DNA of 47,083 bases from Candidatus Omnitrophota bacterium (GTDB taxonomy: Bacteria; Ratteibacteria; UBA8468; B48-G9; DTJG01): assembly GCA_023484085.1 (NCBI GenBank), contig JAMDAS010000008.1:35946-83028 (forward strand). The letters run 5' to 3'. Below, piece after piece: positions 20,401-28,988 of this stretch (positions are counted from its first letter, which is position 1; every line of letters starts with the position of its first letter). A program made the translations under genes and the position numbers. Below the pieces are notes generated by a model that was not told the origin of the DNA, searched no databases, and saw only the letters and a list, made by a program, of their open reading frames with translations.

Positions 20401-21581
20401 GCGCTGCTTCCTCGGCAAGCGACCTTTTCATCTGGATGCTGAACAGATTTGTCAAGAAATATCCGTTGAGGGGTCTCTACTTTGATTGCACGGCCATGCC
20501 GTTAGACGCAAACGAAGCCCACGGCTGCGGGTACATTGACAAACACGGAGTACGCCAACCTACCGGCACGCTTCTGGCAACCCGGCGTCATTATGAACGA
20601 ATTTATAACGTTATCAAAACCGCCCATCCCAAATACGGCTGGATAAGAGACGATTATGGCATGGGTGGTCCTATAGACCCCTTCTTTGATGAAATATGGA
20701 TGGGGGAAGGTCTTATCAGCGCAATAGGCAGTTTTCCGGAGAAGAATTACTATCACGTGGTAAACATCCCCAAGGCGCGCTACTGGTTCAACAAAGAAAG
20801 AACGGGGTACTTTACCGCCTGGCTGACGGAACTGGCTTGTTTGGCAGGCACTGACAGAGAAAAACGGGCAGAATGGTACGGTAAGATGATTGTACCGCCT
20901 AAAAATGGCAAACACGGTGTCTGGATACTGCCCCGCTGGAAAGACTACGAACACGTAGCAGGACTGGGTATCATTCATGATGCATGGATTATCGGCGGTA
21001 ATGACCTGGAACTACCATGGATGTGGCTGAATGAAATTTACCGCATGATGGAATGGGACAATTCAGTGCGGTTCCTCGGTTACTGGGAAAACGGCAATGT
21101 ACTGAAAATGAAGGGTGGTATCCCGGAAAAGATTGTCTGTTCACTGTACTGGCGCCCCACAGGCCTGCCCAAACCCAAGGTGCCGGTAATACCACAGAAT
21201 ATCAGGGCAGTGGATTTTGAAAATTTCTCAGTCACCGGTGCAACGAAAAAATATCTGCTGGACGCCGGGACCAGTCCCAATGGCTGGATAATGCTGGCGC
21301 CCATGAACAATACGGACCATGACGTTACAGTGACGATTTCCCTGAACACCCGCAAACTCGGGTTTAAGGGAATGGAAAACGGCCGGTTGGTTGACGTGTT
21401 CCGCTCTTTCGGATTTACATGGTACGGAGCACCTGGCTGGTACGCCAACAACGGGGACCCGGAACCACCTGTAATCACGGTACCGGGAAAACCCGTATCA
21501 TTCCCATTGGTCAACGGAACAGTGACGGTCACGATACCAAAACGCAGTTTTCGGGCAATGCTGCTTGAACCAGCGGAATAG
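17478..21581 (+). CDS. Secreted multidomain glycosidase-like protein: signal peptide, LamG-like, CBM9-like, DUF6067-type catalytic region
   Basis: Signal 'MKTRVIMFVICIIAAAVFCRSAAA'; 'GTVAFWLKPL..WIFLALTWRKGEARAYFNGRLSG' (LamG); 'TLVRFACDTKNLYISFVC' (CBM9-like); 'LRGLYFDCTAMP' in C-terminal barrel. Confidence 0.75.
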   Translation: MKTRVIMFVICIIAAAVFCRSAAALDSGDLLFYVSFKHGLKAEFARGSATPAKMPSDVSRRIVKGVIKKGWLFGGKNSGIDYYSGNKGGRACKEMYGQKANIFGDSGTVAFWLKPLPNTNNMEEHFFEMWPIHVVRDAYGGYQYNYNKKSGYLYDGSVEPNHWIFLALTWRKGEARAYFNGRLSGISTGTGVLSITPEKFEIALQGLTWMPFQTKKFEDDVVISEFQIFRRPLTGEEIRSLFERGHVTTSQQLGNMPNAFVNKPQRAFVPAVVAAPLLPAQDSSTSGFPNLTDMPAQGCFIERRVGVLDKDPTLVRFACDTKNLYISFVCPVDKSIQKYPVWYPTGEFLAGVLTRDGNVASDDNIEFMFHSKDGHIYQYLLNAKGVLYDSKDGNKSWNSAGRFYARSDFNAWTGECTIPLSELGAVPGDIIDFNVLRSWKLFSSSQNALCTDPQSHPDWGKLLLGSPACASIESAGKPQNGNIDLHGSISGPAGEYTVSVLGKGYGHKFNLEQKVKIWSAPINFKLMRKLEKPGDMALAVEIKNPAGSVLLARTIPFVFVPSVTVNLADYPGWGKLDVTVTPMSRTGVSAEVSLIKNGSTAAIQKISEFKNPAVTIRFNTKNLSIGQYTVVVRLFKDGRQIDEYSRPYKKEPLPAWYHNTIGITAAVPKPWINMQTSGSHIFCLLKETSFNHTLFPSSIVSNGQPLLAGPVRLLVKTAAGKRVITAASSFRIIGRTRRSVSWISTGQDGNLSVRVNGRVSFDGFTWMKITFAGETVEHLTIEIPLNRKTSEMTSIDGPALVTNRQWKTVYAGYWFGNEKAGFEYWWQDQRGWVTNGEQVTITASPKEVTIDLPVIQKTTNLQKSRTITFGWTSTPYKPIRKDWRTIMLYRGVNYYAGDWTFAMPNYPKPTLPPEQYKQMAEDMKKPYFPIQLWYAFGPYMWVGSPEYAKWWREWQFTPSQLTPPDPNSKDWGPASAASSASDLFIWMLNRFVKKYPLRGLYFDCTAMPLDANEAHGCGYIDKHGVRQPTGTLLATRRHYERIYNVIKTAHPKYGWIRDDYGMGGPIDPFFDEIWMGEGLISAIGSFPEKNYYHVVNIPKARYWFNKERTGYFTAWLTELACLAGTDREKRAEWYGKMIVPPKNGKHGVWILPRWKDYEHVAGLGIIHDAWIIGGNDLELPWMWLNEIYRMMEWDNSVRFLGYWENGNVLKMKGGIPEKIVCSLYWRPTGLPKPKVPVIPQNIRAVDFENFSVTGATKKYLLDAGTSPNGWIMLAPMNNTDHDVTVTISLNTRKLGFKGMENGRLVDVFRSFGFTWYGAPGWYANNGDPEPPVITVPGKPVSFPLVNGTVTVTIPKRSFRAMLLEPAE

Positions 21582-21586
21582 AGAAT

Positions 21587-23494
21587 ATGATAAAAGATAC
21601 TTATGGCCATACAGGAAAAATTATCAGGGTAAACCTGTCTTCAGGAACGTGGAGAACAGAAGAACGGGATGCCATTTTCTGGCGCCGATACATAGGTGGC
21701 GGTCTTCTGGCAACGGCTCTTCTTATTGAAAAATGTTCTCCCGGGATTGACCCGTTAAGCCCTGATAATCTGCTGATTTTCACTTCCAGCGTAATTGCCG
21801 GTCAATCTGCTCCAGGTCTTGCCCGTTTTACCACTGCAGCCAAAAGTCCGCTAACCGGCGGAATAGGTGAAACACGCACTGAAGGTCCATGGGGGGTAGC
21901 ATTAAAATCATCAGGAGCAAACACTATTGTTTTTGAAGGCCGTTCCCGGGAGCCAGCCATAGTGCTGATTGATAATGGACATATCTCGTTTCATGATGCA
22001 AAAAAACTATGGGGTAAAACCGTTGGAGAAACAGTAGACGCAATGGAAGAAAAATTTGGAAAGGACGTCCATGTTGCAGCAATCGGTCCTGCAGGTGAAA
22101 AACAGGTGCGGTTTGCCTCTATCGTTACGGACAGAACTTTCCAGGCAGCACGCATGGGTATGGGTGCGGTAATGGGGTCAAAAAATCTAAAAGCAGTGGT
22201 ATTAAAAGGAGGCACCCTCCCCCAGATTGCCGATAAGGCTGGTGCGGAAAAACTTAAATCGTTTTTTGAATCCCGCATTATCAAAAATGATTTGAGCCGC
22301 TGGCAATATGAACCACCGGGTTTTTCATGCTGGCTCTATCTGCATGGATTAGATGCAGCGTTGTGCGTCCGTAACTACTCTGCTTCCACCATTACTGAAA
22401 CTGAACGTTTCAAAAAAGAAGAGTTTCTCCGCAGGTATAATGGATATATTTCATGTCCGGGTTGCCCAAATCGCTGTATTAAAATTCTACATCCGCTTAA
22501 CTCACAAGGACTTGACATCCGGGCAAGCGGCATTCATCAGGAGGTTAGCGGAACCATGGGTCCAAACCTCGGCATTGTGGACCTGGATTGGATTTTATCG
22601 GCAAATAATTTTTGTAATCAGCAGGGCATGGACCCTGTATCTCTCGGATTCACACTTTCTTTTGCCATGGAATTATTTGAAAAAGGCTTGCTTGGCTCAC
22701 CGGATAGCATACCCGTAAAGTTCGGAGACAAAGAAGGGGTGAGTCAACTTATGGAGAATATTGTGTGCAGACGTGGATTAGGAAACATCCTGGCAGAAGG
22801 AACACGCCGAGCCTCTAAACAATTTGGACAGGATTGCGAACGTTATGCCATGCACGTAAAGGGACTGGAAATGGTCTGTTTTGAACCGCGCAGCCAGACA
22901 AATTTAGCTCTCGGATACGCGATTGCCCCTATTGGTCCTAGATACGATATCTGTGAACATGATTGGGATTTTGATACGAAAGTCGGATGGGAACATTCTC
23001 TAAATCTTTCCCGCACATTAGGCATTCTCACCCGTATACCGATGAACTACATAGGACCTGAAAAGGTGCGGAACTTTAAATCACTTTTAACCTTATGGTC
23101 AGCTGCAGACAGCCTGGACCTATGCATATTTGCCATTGCACCAACCCGGATACTGTCTTTGCATGAGATTACAACGTTGGTAGGCATGATTACCGGATGG
23201 GAATTCAGCTCCTACGAAATGATGAAAATAGGAGAACGCAGACTCCATTTGATGCGCTGGTATAACGTTAGAGAAGGACTGGAAATAGACAATGACATAC
23301 TCCCTGAACGTTTTTATACGGAACCAGTCGCAGACGGGCCAAGAAAAGGTGACATAATCAATAAATCTCAATTTACAATGGCAAGAAAGATGTTTTACGA
23401 GATGATGGGCTGGGATAAATATGGAATCCCTGCACAAGCATCAATCTATGATGCAGGTCTGGAGCAGTTGCTTGACAGTCAGCACGTAAAATAA
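21587..23494 (+). CDS. Aldehyde:ferredoxin oxidoreductase (tungsten AOR family)
   Basis: 'GHTGKIIRVNLSSG', 'FTTAAKSPLTGGIGETRTEGPWG', 'CPGCPNRC', 'DSLDLCIFA'. Confidence 0.93.
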   Translation: MIKDTYGHTGKIIRVNLSSGTWRTEERDAIFWRRYIGGGLLATALLIEKCSPGIDPLSPDNLLIFTSSVIAGQSAPGLARFTTAAKSPLTGGIGETRTEGPWGVALKSSGANTIVFEGRSREPAIVLIDNGHISFHDAKKLWGKTVGETVDAMEEKFGKDVHVAAIGPAGEKQVRFASIVTDRTFQAARMGMGAVMGSKNLKAVVLKGGTLPQIADKAGAEKLKSFFESRIIKNDLSRWQYEPPGFSCWLYLHGLDAALCVRNYSASTITETERFKKEEFLRRYNGYISCPGCPNRCIKILHPLNSQGLDIRASGIHQEVSGTMGPNLGIVDLDWILSANNFCNQQGMDPVSLGFTLSFAMELFEKGLLGSPDSIPVKFGDKEGVSQLMENIVCRRGLGNILAEGTRRASKQFGQDCERYAMHVKGLEMVCFEPRSQTNLALGYAIAPIGPRYDICEHDWDFDTKVGWEHSLNLSRTLGILTRIPMNYIGPEKVRNFKSLLTLWSAADSLDLCIFAIAPTRILSLHEITTLVGMITGWEFSSYEMMKIGERRLHLMRWYNVREGLEIDNDILPERFYTEPVADGPRKGDIINKSQFTMARKMFYEMMGWDKYGIPAQASIYDAGLEQLLDSQHVK

Positions 23495-23535
23495 CAGGAA
23501 GAAACAGTGAAAGTTTTAAGTAAAAGACAAGAATT

Positions 23536-23565
23536 TTGACAAACTTTATAAGTTAACTATATAAT
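23536..23565 (+). promoter_or_regulatory. P4: conserved promoter element
   Basis: TTGACAAACTTTATAAGTTAACTATATAAT; one mismatch from P3. Confidence 0.85.
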
Positions 23566-23568
23566 TAT

Positions 23569-23598
23569 GTAAATAGTCAAACTCATTTACAACGTAAA
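23569..23598. promoter_or_regulatory. Overlapping dyads downstream of P4
   Basis: GTAAAT-N10-ATTTAC (23569-23590) and TTTAC-aac-GTAAA (23586-23598). Confidence 0.6.
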
Positions 23599-23632
23599 CT
23601 ATGGCAGTGATGCCAAAAAGGAGGAACAAAAA

Positions 23633-24442
23633 ATGCGAAATGTAATGTGCGGAGTGAAACGAAGCATCCGCCAATCCTTATGGTGGACAGGAGTGAAACG
23701 AAGCATCCGCCAATCCTTATGGTGGACAGAAGAAAGAAAAATCGGTTTTACACTTATAGAGCTCCTGGTGGTAATTGCCATCATCGCTATCCTTGCAGCG
23801 ATGTTGCTACCGGCGTTGGCAAAAGCAAAAGAGAAAGCAGAAGAATCGGTCTCCATGAACAACCTGCACCAAATCGGTCTGGCGATAATGCTGTATACAC
23901 AGGATAATAATAGTTTTTTGCCCCCCGGGACCGCCTTTGTTGGGGGGAATTGGCAGAGATGGTTTTCTTATCTGGCAAGTTATGGTATTGATGCGACCAA
24001 AGGAGTCAATGGAATTCTGTATTCTCCTGTTGCCGGGACACAACTTTCAAACTACTATGGATTTACTGATATAAGTTATCTGTGGAACGGAAAAACCGGG
24101 GTCTTTGGGATGTATGGTCCGCAATCATTGAACGTTATAGAAAAACCCTCACAAGATATTATTGTTAGTGATGGGCAATGGGTATACGACCCTGCTTCTC
24201 CTGAATTTAATGGGAACTTATATTATTATCGTGTGTCATATTGTGGCCGCTGTTTCGTGGGGAGTCCAGACACCACCTTCTGGTTGCCGGGAATAGATAA
24301 TGGAGGCAGTCTTTACCTCTTTTTGGACGGGTCTGTCGGGTGGTACAGCGCAGCCCAGTATAGTGGAAGTCTGCAATACGAAGGGGACCCTTTTTATGAT
24401 GGATATATTGGTAACGTAACTTGGAATAATCCAGGATTTTAA
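23633..24442 (+). CDS. Type II/IV pseudopilin-like protein with H-X9-DG/DUF1559-like C-terminus
   Basis: '[33 protein letters not shown]'; C-term '[12 protein letters not shown]'; SD aaaggagg. Confidence 0.9.
   Translation: MRNVMCGVKRSIRQSLWWTGVKRSIRQSLWWTEERKIGFTLIELLVVIAIIAILAAMLLPALAKAKEKAEESVSMNNLHQIGLAIMLYTQDNNSFLPPGTAFVGGNWQRWFSYLASYGIDATKGVNGILYSPVAGTQLSNYYGFTDISYLWNGKTGVFGMYGPQSLNVIEKPSQDIIVSDGQWVYDPASPEFNGNLYYYRVSYCGRCFVGSPDTTFWLPGIDNGGSLYLFLDGSVGWYSAAQYSGSLQYEGDPFYDGYIGNVTWNNPGF
23651..23728 (+). repeat. Exact tandem duplication of a 39-bp unit in the pseudopilin leader
   Basis: ggagtgaaacgaagcatccgccaatccttatggtggaca at 23651-23689 and 23690-23728; in frame (13 codons). Confidence 0.97.
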
Positions 24443-24485
24443 TAATAGACATGTCTTAAAAACATAGTATCCGGGGAAAATAGCT

Positions 24486-25391
24486 ATGAAAATGATATTA
24501 TTGTGTCTTTTGATTATAATTTTATCTATAACTTCATTTGCTTTTACCGCACAGGCTAATAGTTCCAAAGTAATATTTGCTTGTTTCATAACAAAGCCTC
24601 CTGTGATAGGAGTATCTCTTAAAAATCAGTGTTGGCGTGAAGCAAATATCGGCGATAATTTTCTGCAATATGTCAATCAGGATAAATCTGTATCATCAGA
24701 TATGCAGACACGGTTTTCCGTCTTATACGACCAGAAAAACATTTACATCATGATATACTGTAAAGGCAAAATGGAACACGGCATTAAGAAAACCCCGGCA
24801 GGACAGTGGCCTAATGGCGATGTTATTGAGATATTTTTAGACCCAGGATTGACCCGTTCTAAATATTACCAATTTGCCGCTAATCCTCAGGGAGGAAGTT
24901 ACGCAGGTTTTGGCCCCATCCCGAAAAACTATGACTGGCAGACTTTCAGCTGTGAAGAAAAAGATGGCTGGATGATGGAAGTGCGTATTCCGTGGTCGTC
25001 CTTATCCTCATTGCTGCCGAAAGATGGCGAGATTTGGGGGATAAATATCTGCAGGGATTATGGTGGAGTACCATTTAGTACTTGGATGGGTGTAGGACTG
25101 TATTTTGCCCAGCCGGGGGATTTCGGTTTTCTGGTTTTCGGTAATCAGGAGCAATGGTGGCGAAAAGAATTTCCGTTGTACTGCCGAGATGCGGAAATGA
25201 AGATAGAAAGGTTTTTAAAGAGAACCAATGATATTTCAATACTACACAGGTTTGAAGCAATTCGTATATCGTACATCAGGTTAATGAACCGGCCCCATCC
25301 CGACTTTTCGGAAGCAGAAACAATTCTCACTCACTACCAGGATATAATACAGGAAATTAAATGGATATCGGCTATGAACCAAAAGCCGTGA
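24486..25391 (+). CDS. Secreted CBM9-like (DOMON-like) carbohydrate-binding protein
   Basis: Signal peptide; 'TRFSVLYDQKNIYIMIYCKG', 'GDVIEIFLDPG', 'WMMEVRIPWSSL'. Confidence 0.75.
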   Translation: MKMILLCLLIIILSITSFAFTAQANSSKVIFACFITKPPVIGVSLKNQCWREANIGDNFLQYVNQDKSVSSDMQTRFSVLYDQKNIYIMIYCKGKMEHGIKKTPAGQWPNGDVIEIFLDPGLTRSKYYQFAANPQGGSYAGFGPIPKNYDWQTFSCEEKDGWMMEVRIPWSSLSSLLPKDGEIWGINICRDYGGVPFSTWMGVGLYFAQPGDFGFLVFGNQEQWWRKEFPLYCRDAEMKIERFLKRTNDISILHRFEAIRISYIRLMNRPHPDFSEAETILTHYQDIIQEIKWISAMNQKP

Positions 25392-25448
25392 TTTTCTTGA
25401 TTAATAGATGAATTTAATCATTAACATAGTATACGAAAAGGAGCACTA

Positions 25449-28400
25449 ATGAAAAAATATAGATTAAAGAGGATGTGGATTGTTATAGTATTGACAATCG
25501 TATTTATTCTACCATCTCTGCTTTTTTCCGAAGCCATTGGGAACGGTGCTCCGTATGGTAGCCCTAACCAGCCGTATGATAGAATGCCAGGTACACTGGT
25601 GACTCCGCACATTTCCTGGGCAAATCCATATTACGACGGGAAGATGAAGATATTGGTGATTTCACCGACTTGGGCTTCGCGGGAAACAGTAGAACTTGCA
25701 GAAAGACTCTCAATGGACTATAAGTGGCTGATGACCTACAGTCATAATCACTTCGGCGAAGAGCATCAAGGAAGTAATCTTTATGACGCAGTTGACCAGT
25801 CTGTCCTGGACCGCTTGGTGAAAGAGAGACTTGGCCCGGATGAAAAATACGATCTGATTATTATCGGTAAAGTCTGGGATACTTTTCCTGACCAGGTCAA
25901 GGAGTCTATCCTGAAGAAAGTCCGCGCGGGAACAGGTCTCCTTTTGATTACGTCAACAGCAACAATTGAGAAATGGACGTACCCGGGTTTCAAAATGGAT
26001 AGTGAAAATCCCAAAGATTTTCTCACAGGGATGCCCATACAGATGCTCCCTTTTGCATCACGCCCTGAGCAAGGTCAATGCGGACCTCTGGTTGTGAGGA
26101 CCGGTCATCTGGGAAATGGCCGAGTAGCGGAAATTGACTACAATGACGGCGGTGTGATGCAGGATGGCTATCCAGTATCTTCCTTGCCGTTATATATTGC
26201 CCTCACTCCTTATGTTGAATATGATCCGTTGTTCTATGATTACTATTACTCTATTATCGCCCGGGTTGCCTTATGGGTGGGTAACAGAGAACCTGAAGTG
26301 AAAATTATTGATGTGGTGGGTCAGAATACAAAAATTGATCGCGCAAACCTGCCTGCGTCTCCGATTAAATTCGTGTTGACCCGGACATTGCCGGGGAAAG
26401 GCTGGTATAAACTTATTTATGACATACGTGACCGGGAAAACCGTATAGAAACCAAAGGAAGCCAAAATATCGCCATTGAAAAGACCGTCACGTTTTCCCT
26501 GTCCTTGCCATATCTTAAAAGAGGCCTGCACGTGGCAGACCTATGGGTCATGAAAAACAAAAAAATTGTCACCTGGGCATCGGTTTTCTTTCATGTGGTT
26601 ACCGGAGACCATCTTGTCGGATTCGTGTTGAACAAATCGTACGTGAAGGAAGGAAATCCCGTAACAGGTAAAGTAATATTGAAAAATCCTCTGGCAAAAG
26701 GCGTTTCTCTGGAGATAGAAGTAAATGACAGTTACAATAGACTGGTGGCGAAACAGACAGACAATAAACCGGAGTTCTCCTTTACTATCAAGAATCCTCT
26801 GTCAAAGATTTACAATATTACTGCCCGACTCGTTGACACTAATGGAGTGATTGAAGAAAAAACCACGCATTTTTCAATTATTCCGATTTCCAGAAAAATA
26901 AAAAATTTTCATTTTATTATGTGGGCTGCACCGTTCTTCTACATCAACAGAATCATACTTGAGCAAAGCGCGGCCTATGGAGTAAACGCAGTATATGCTA
27001 TGTCTCTTTGGGGGACTGATGCTGTTTACGAAAAAAGCGCCCGGTTTCTGTCCCGTATGAATCTTCCGGCGGAGCCGTACATGTATGGAATATGGCAGAG
27101 CCAGAAACAGGGGCCGAACGGCCCGGTTGAAGTGCCGGACATTTCTGATATGGAGTTTATCAAAGAAATGAAGAAAGAAGTATCTACTAAAGCCGCTGCT
27201 TATGTTCCGTACAGTACACTGGCTTATTCAGTCGCTGAAGAATGCTCATTGGCGCAGGATGGCATCTGCCTTTCTCCTACGTGTCAGGCCGATTTCATAG
27301 ATTACCTCCAGAAAAAATATTTGAGTCTGGATATGCTTAACATGGAGTGGGGGACAACGTTTCAAACATGGAAGGATGTAAAACCGATTACTTTTATTGA
27401 TGCGTACAAACAAAATCGGTATTCGCAGTGGATGGACTATCGCCTGTTCATGAGTGACCTGTGGGACCGCACCTATGAAAATATCATTAAAACCATCAAG
27501 AAAGTAGACCCACAGGCGCGGGTGAGTCTTGATGTCCTCAACTTTTCTTATGGCTATTCTTTTGACTGGGGTCGCATCCTTCCGCAAATTGGCGGATTCA
27601 GTCTGGGAGGAAATTCTTATCTCATGGAAGGTATGGTGCGTTCGTTTGTTGGAGCCAAGAGCGTTTCCGGATCATGGATAGGTCTTTATCCAGGCACAGA
27701 CGATGAAGAAACCATGAAATATACACCCTGGCATAACCTATTCAGTGGTTTGAACGATGTCATGTGGTGGGCCGCTTTCAATGATAAAGGATTAGGCGGG
27801 ACGTCAGCTTTCACGCCTGATGTTTCCGAACCTCTGCTTTGTTTTCGGCAAGCCAGCAGGGAAGCTAAAGAAATTGAGCGGGGAATTGGTACTCTGCTCA
27901 TCAATTCCAAAAGGCATGAAGATCCCATTGCCATTCTTTATTCTCAGCCGTCCTTTTTCGCTAGTTATTTCAGTAGCCAGGAAACCACATATGAGGAATC
28001 ACTCAATGATTTCATCACTGCTCTTGATGATGCAGGTTTCAGTGGTTTCCACATAATCACCGGCGAGGATATTGTACGGGGTAATCTTAATAAGTATAAG
28101 GTTTTGATTCTACCCGATAGCCAGGCACTCTCTAAAGAGGAAATTATCGGCATCAAGAAGTTTGTTGCCAAGGGTGACTTACTGTTTGCAGATTTCTCTC
28201 CCGGTATTATGGACCAACATGGAAAGGAACTTAAGCAGAGCAGGTTACAAAAAGTGTTTGGCTCATTCACCCCACTTAATATCAATCAATATGGTAAAGG
28301 CAGGGCGGTTTATCTAGGAAACAGTCTGAGTGGATATTCTTTCCAAAGGAAAGGTTTGGAAGCAGATGGTCGGTTGGGATTTGTGCGAATGATTAAAGAA

Positions 28401-28985
28401 TATTCAGGTATCGTTCCGCAAGTGCAGGTGTTTGATAAGGACGGTATTCCGGCCACAGGTATAGAAATATCAACTTTTGAAAATGGGAAAGCATTATACC
28501 TGGGATTGCTGCGGGGACTGCGTGTCAAATCTGTGGGTACCGACACGATAACAGTAAAATTACCGGGTTCTTACTGGGTTTATAACATGCGTGACAATAC
28601 GTTCGTTGGTTACACCGATACCGTAGTGACAACGGTGCCGACGGGAAAAGCCCGGCTTTTTGCCTGCCTGCCGGAAAAAGTGAGTAACGTGCAAATTTTC
28701 TTGAACAAAAAGACATATCTGCAGGGAGAAGATGTATTTTACCGGGTGATATTGCCTGCGGAACTTGATGGTAGTGGTCTGGGAGTCAGAGTTGAAGTCT
28801 TCGGCCCGAATGGGAAAAACATACCTTATTATACAGGTAGATTCGTTACCGCGAACGCCGGTTTCAATAAAATCGTACCGCTGTCCCTGAATGAGAAGCC
28901 AGGCATTTACAGGATAACAGCAACAGAATTGGCAAGCGGTTTAACTGCTACAGCAAATTTTGCTGTAGAAAAAACAGGGAGGTAA
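25449..28985 (+). CDS. Secreted GH42-like beta-galactosidase-family protein with GATase1-like domains
   Basis: 'CLSPTCQADFIDYLQKKYLSLDMLNMEWGTTFQTW' GH42-type motif; 'YKVLILPDSQALSKEEIIGIKKFVAKGDLLFADF' trimerisation-like domain; signal peptide. Confidence 0.75.
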   Translation: MKKYRLKRMWIVIVLTIVFILPSLLFSEAIGNGAPYGSPNQPYDRMPGTLVTPHISWANPYYDGKMKILVISPTWASRETVELAERLSMDYKWLMTYSHNHFGEEHQGSNLYDAVDQSVLDRLVKERLGPDEKYDLIIIGKVWDTFPDQVKESILKKVRAGTGLLLITSTATIEKWTYPGFKMDSENPKDFLTGMPIQMLPFASRPEQGQCGPLVVRTGHLGNGRVAEIDYNDGGVMQDGYPVSSLPLYIALTPYVEYDPLFYDYYYSIIARVALWVGNREPEVKIIDVVGQNTKIDRANLPASPIKFVLTRTLPGKGWYKLIYDIRDRENRIETKGSQNIAIEKTVTFSLSLPYLKRGLHVADLWVMKNKKIVTWASVFFHVVTGDHLVGFVLNKSYVKEGNPVTGKVILKNPLAKGVSLEIEVNDSYNRLVAKQTDNKPEFSFTIKNPLSKIYNITARLVDTNGVIEEKTTHFSIIPISRKIKNFHFIMWAAPFFYINRIILEQSAAYGVNAVYAMSLWGTDAVYEKSARFLSRMNLPAEPYMYGIWQSQKQGPNGPVEVPDISDMEFIKEMKKEVSTKAAAYVPYSTLAYSVAEECSLAQDGICLSPTCQADFIDYLQKKYLSLDMLNMEWGTTFQTWKDVKPITFIDAYKQNRYSQWMDYRLFMSDLWDRTYENIIKTIKKVDPQARVSLDVLNFSYGYSFDWGRILPQIGGFSLGGNSYLMEGMVRSFVGAKSVSGSWIGLYPGTDDEETMKYTPWHNLFSGLNDVMWWAAFNDKGLGGTSAFTPDVSEPLLCFRQASREAKEIERGIGTLLINSKRHEDPIAILYSQPSFFASYFSSQETTYEESLNDFITALDDAGFSGFHIITGEDIVRGNLNKYKVLILPDSQALSKEEIIGIKKFVAKGDLLFADFSPGIMDQHGKELKQSRLQKVFGSFTPLNINQYGKGRAVYLGNSLSGYSFQRKGLEADGRLGFVRMIKEYSGIVPQVQVFDKDGIPATGIEISTFENGKALYLGLLRGLRVKSVGTDTITVKLPGSYWVYNMRDNTFVGYTDTVVTTVPTGKARLFACLPEKVSNVQIFLNKKTYLQGEDVFYRVILPAELDGSGLGVRVEVFGPNGKNIPYYTGRFVTANAGFNKIVPLSLNEKPGIYRITATELASGLTATANFAVEKTGR

Positions 28986-28988
28986 ACT

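Noticed and set aside
19081-21600. Apparent abundance of ACGT tetranucleotides
   Set aside because: A rough hand count is close to random expectation.
23647-23907. +1-frame ORF '[28 protein letters not shown]...'
   Set aside because: Produced by the 39-bp repeat being a multiple of three; the SD and pilin motif support the 23633 frame.
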